Shown here: positions 60,190-64,000 of the stretch, piece after piece
Layout of the letters: the number at the start of each line of letters is the position of its first letter
Numbering within the stretch: the stretch's first letter is position 1
NCBI GenBank assembly: GCA_964016875.1
Contig: OZ024734.1
Location: 53,612,622-53,676,621 of the forward strand
Source: Fallopia convolvulus
Taxonomy: Eukaryota > Streptophyta > Magnoliopsida > Caryophyllales > Polygonaceae
Length of the DNA: 64,000 nucleotides
Reading direction: 5' to 3'
Position numbers and translations under genes: made by a program
The notes under the pieces: generated by a model
What the model was told of the DNA's origin: nothing
Database searches by the model: none
What the model saw: the letters and a program-made list of their open reading frames with translations, nothing else

Positions 60190-61677
60190 ATGGGAATGGA
60201 AATCACTCAAAATCCTCCAAATCCACCTCCGATTCTCATCGACGAGCAATTCACCGATGTCGAGATCCTCGATCACAGCGACAAATCATCGCAACTTCAC
60301 AACCACAAAATCAGCAATCAAACAGAGGAGGAAGAACCAGAGAACGGCAAAGGAAGAGGCGAATTCGAATCGGAAAGTCGAATCGGAGGGATTTTGCATC
60401 CGAACGAGAAGCTTCCGCGTCCGGAGCCGCCGCCGGGGGTCAGGATTCCGAGCGACGGCGTCGAGGCGGCGACTCCGGCGAGCGACGGAACGTCGGTGAT
60501 CGGGAGGTTTATTAGGCAGCGGAGCTCGACGATCGCGTGGTTGTTGGCTCGGACGGAGGAGGAAGAGGAGAAAGCGGCGGGAAGCGAAAACGACGCCGTT
60601 GTGACGGAGTTGGAGTTGTCTGGGGTGAAGGTGATCGTGCAGGAGAAGGGGAGTGGAGCGAACGCGCTCAAGGGGCGCGTGAGTTTCTTCTCCAGGTCTA
60701 ATTGCAGAGATTGCGGGGCAGTTCGGTCATTTCTCAGGCACGCGATTTATGTTTTTGTTTTTGAATTGATTGATTCTCTCTTATGGAATGATGGTTTTCT
60801 GTGCATTATATAGTTTTGAATCATTCAAACGATAAGGAACAAAGCATCGAAAAGACTATTTTTATGCTAGAAAATATTTAGGTTTGGACAAAAAATATGT
60901 GGTTAAAGTCTTAAAAGAAATATTATGTGTTATAAAAAGTGGAGTTTTTATTTCATATGCATATTTGATATCTAAATACTATCATAGTAATTACAATCAA
61001 ACTATTTCAAAGTCAAGTATGGTGATTAGGAATCTGACCAAAAAAAGTATGTAATTAAGGGCATTTTGACCAACTAAAGTATGTCAAGAAACTAGGTATG
61101 TTTGATTCAATAAATAAAAATGGACATAGGGGGAAGTGTATGAACTCTAAAATTAAGATAAAAAGTGACAACTTATTGTACTAAAATTGAGACCAGGAGT
61201 GTTTGATCGATATTATTTTGAAATTAAGAACGGTCTTTCGAATCTATATATTATAGGGAGAAAGGATTGAGCTACGTGGAAATCAATTTGGACGTGTACC
61301 CAATGAGGGATAGAGAGCTCGAGGAGAGAACACGTGGCACGACAGTGCCAAAGATTTTCTTCAACGACAAGTTAATAGGTGGCTTGGTGGAGCTCAACCA
61401 GATGCGGAGGAGCGGCGATTTGCATAACAAACTCAAGGAGTTGCTAGGCGGGAAATGCCCCGACGGGGATGCCTCGGTTCCCGTGCCGCCTGTTTACGGG
61501 CTTGATGACGTGGCGGATGAGCGTCCTTTGGATGAGATGGTCGGGATTGTACGGATTTTGAAGCAGAGATTGCCGATTCAGGACCGTTTGATCAAGATGA
61601 GGATTGTTAGTAATTGTTTTATTGCGTCCGAGTTGGTTGACCTTCTTCAGAGGTATTTAGGCAGCTATCGCAACGAG
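60190..61677 (+). CDS. Glutaredoxin-DEP domain protein (DUF547 type), first two exons
   Basis: 5' part of a plant protein that joins a glutaredoxin-like fold to a DEP domain; Arabidopsis homologues such as At3g11920 add a C-terminal DUF547 (from memory). Exon 1 is 60190-60737, exon 2 61257-61677, 323 codons so far. The ATG at 60190 opens an acidic, low-complexity N-terminus. The glutaredoxin part starts near residue 155 with VSFFSRSNCRDCGAVRSF (CxxC pair), then SYVEINLDVYPMR, TVPKIFFNDKLIGG and LVELNQM. DEP begins at DEMVGIVRILKQ and RIVSNCFIASELVDLLQR. Exon 2 ends in AACGAG|GTAAGT. The intron between exons 1 and 2 uses GC (CTCAG|GCACGC) and AG. Later exons are not in the remaining 2.3 kb, so the next intron is at least that long or the model continues beyond the window. 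Confidence 0.88.
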
Positions 61678-64000
61678 GTAAGTTCATGTTTTTAAATTGT
61701 CTAATTTTTTGTTAAAGAATTTCGTAAATTCAGTTATACAGGAAGAAAAATAATTGATTTATAGGACTTTCACTTGTTTTAAAATAAGTGAGTTGTAAAA
61801 AAAGCGCAAATATAAAACGTGTGAGAAATTTTTGAACTCTTAATCAATTATAAGTTAGTCTAATAGTTGTGATGTTAGATCTTATGTTATTAAGCTCGAA
61901 TTTTCTTAGCAATATGAAATCGTTATGAGTGAAAGAGTCTATTTTTTAAATGGGTCACACACTATCCGATCTTAAGATAAAGACCAAAAAAGGCTAGAGA
62001 AAATTGTTAAGTACTCATTTACTCCAATCCAACACAAAGTAGGTCACTCGTTAGATATGAAAGTATATTATTTATATTGCCAAACTAACAAAAGGATTAT
62101 GTAACTTTTCAACTTCTTTCCTAGTGAAAAAGATGCTATGATTAGAAAAATATAAGTATATAACAACTTGAGTTGAATACGAAACAAAATTGTCGTATAC
62201 AATATAGTTCGTTATTGCCGTTGAAGTGTTCAGCTAGCATTATCTCAAACTCCCCCCAAAACCGTTGGTGGTTTGAAAATTCCACTACATGTTCGTAGTA
62301 GGTTTGTTTATTGAATTTAAAGGTTTGACTTTGACTCTTTCATGCTTCCTAAGCGATTTGTTTCCACGTGGATGCTTCCTAAGTGATTTGTTTTCCACGT
62401 GGTCCGTTAAGGTTGCCCACCAGATTTATTTAATTTTTTCAAGCAACCAGACTTGATCAATTCAATTATCGATCCTTGACAAAGTAATCTTCCTGGTTCC
62501 ACGGGCCGGGTCGGGTTCGAGTTCGGTTATTTCAGATTTGGATTGAGTCGGATTCGGATCGTTATTGCGGTTTTTGAGTCGGGTTAAAAATATCGATGTT
62601 TTATATATTTTAATAATAAAATATACTATAAATTTCAAAATAAATTATATACATTCGATAATTATATTAAATAAATCGGCCAACCTAAGGAATTTCAGGT
62701 TTCAAACTAACGGATTACGGGTCTACCAGGTTTGGTTTATTTCGGGTGTCTGGTTTAATATTTCGGATCTTGACCTTAAAATTTTCTAGTAGTTCGGATT
62801 GGATTTGCGGGTCGGATCAGCCGGTCTACCTTTGAGTTTCAGAAATTTTGTTTTTTAAGTGAAGAAAACAAAACAGTGTATTGAAAGTTGAAACCAAAAA
62901 AATGTAGTACTGAAATAAATTAGAAATGGGTTACTTGCTTAATTGAGATTAGCAAAGATTCCATGAGAGTGCTCAAAATTGGAGTGTGGTGTGGGAATTG
63001 TAACCTAATTATGAGTACCACCATTTCACTTGCACTTAAAATATACAAGCCCTCGTGATTATACTGATACTGCGTGGTAGTTGGGGCATTGGGAGCATAA
63101 ATTACACTGCAAGTTTGTGTTTCACTCTTCATCATATAATCACGATGTACATGTCTACAAACGTGAACATTCAAATTTTAGGGCATTTAATTGATTTTAT
63201 GTATTGGGCTTTTAAAACCAATTGTGTTCCATACTAGGTTCTAATTGGGCCGGCCCAATTCGAGAAGGCCCATAAGTGGATCACAATCCTCTCCTGGAAA
63301 ATATGAAAATTATCCATACATAGGACTTTGTTCTCTTGAAACAATATGAAGAGAGCAATGCCTTAGATGTTGGGCTGAAATCGAATCGACAAAAACCAAA
63401 ATTTAGTATATGGTGAACCGAAAACCGAACCAGTTCGATTTGGTTTCAATTTTATTGGTTTGAGATGGATAGAAGGTTATCTTTGAGAAATTTGAACTGA
63501 ACTTCAACCGAAATTGAAATTTGGGAATTTCCTTAACCAAAAATCAAACCAAATTATATGGTTTTCGGTTGGTTTGGCTTAAAATTTCGATTTGAACTGA
63601 CCCATGCTCAACCCTACCTAAGTACCTAGATGTACCTTAAAAACAATCAAATGACTTATGAACCTGTCTTTTTAGAAGTATGGTTAGTAGTTGGAAAATT
63701 GCACCTTTAAAAATCAGACTAATCGAATCAGATCAATTAGTCTGGTTTCTTTAGTAGTTGGAAAAGATTTTTTTAGTAGTTGGAAAATTTGGTTTAGGGA
63801 GGATCTCCCAAAACGGAACCAAGAAGTATCCTGTCAAGACGTAGAGACACTTACTAATTGAATCAGATCACCCTTTTCCTTTTACATAATTGACATTTGA
63901 GATTAACTTATAGAGATTGCCCTTTTTTTCACTTTTACATAAATTGGTTTTCACTACTTTTCTATGTAGTTTGTAGCATGGCTCACTACAAAAGTTGCAA
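61678..64000. other. Intron or flank of the glutaredoxin-DEP gene, no exon seen
   Basis: No DEP or DUF547 coding text is found. At 62500-62830 there are GGGTCGGGTTCGAG motifs, and at 63363-63616 AACCGAAAACCGAACC motifs ending in GCTCAACCCTA; both look like degraded hAT MITEs, but matching ends and 8-bp duplications were not established. Confidence 0.45.

Noticed and set aside
63363..63616. A bounded hAT MITE near the right edge
   Set aside because: The motif style and the right end (GCTCAACCCTA) fit, but the left end is poor and no 8-bp duplication was found.

Overview
This is nuclear DNA of a flowering plant, almost certainly a eudicot. Five host loci are split by GT-AG introns (plus one probable GC-AG intron) and match plant families. 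The rest is AT-rich and packed with plant transposons: L1-type LINEs with a C-terminal RNase H, Copia and Gypsy LTR elements, solo LTRs, hAT, Stowaway and Mutator MITEs, and SINEs. There is no sign of bacterial, organellar or viral DNA. An asterid is possible but cannot be fixed from this window.

Layout. 92-4213 (+): the last three exons of an NRT1/PTR (NPF4-type) transporter, with MITEs in both complete introns. 4843-10900 (-): a decayed LINE. 11213-11952: a hAT MITE. 12013-17455 (-): a complete but dead Copia element carrying a nested solo LTR. 18111-18285 (+): a tRNA-like SINE. 18742-20752 (-): an intact four-exon EIF1AD gene with a solo LTR in intron 1. 21274-22680: one Gypsy-like LTR with a piece of interior. 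22712-23370: a hAT MITE. 24685-27605 and 28085-31865 (+): two LINE wrecks, the second split by a 2.8-kb solo LTR.

31866-44981 is a large inverted duplication. Two 11-exon TOM1/TOM3-family genes (289 and 288 codons) lie tail to tail around a 1.6-kb spacer. The right copy is open throughout. The left copy has TGA in place of a Trp codon in exon 2 and has lost its upstream region to a LINE fragment, so it is probably a pseudogene. A SINE sits in an intron of the right copy only, and the left copy still shows the empty site, which orders the events.

45385-59116 is accessory: a foldback element, a 5'-truncated LINE, a Mutator-like element with a 9-bp target duplication and palindromically arranged degenerate repeats, and a full-length 9.06-kb LINE (48921-57979, -) bounded by a perfect 15-bp target duplication. 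That LINE is the most unusual object here. Besides ORF1 and ORF2 it carries a third open frame placed exactly between them (7 nt after the ORF1 stop, overlapping the ORF2 start as ATGA) and a leader of about 2.5 kb with a 499-codon hydrophobic open frame of unknown function.

60190-61677 (+) holds the first two exons of a glutaredoxin-DEP (probably DUF547) protein that runs off the window. The host genes have no evident functional link to each other; the window mainly records layered transposon insertion and one segmental inversion-duplication.
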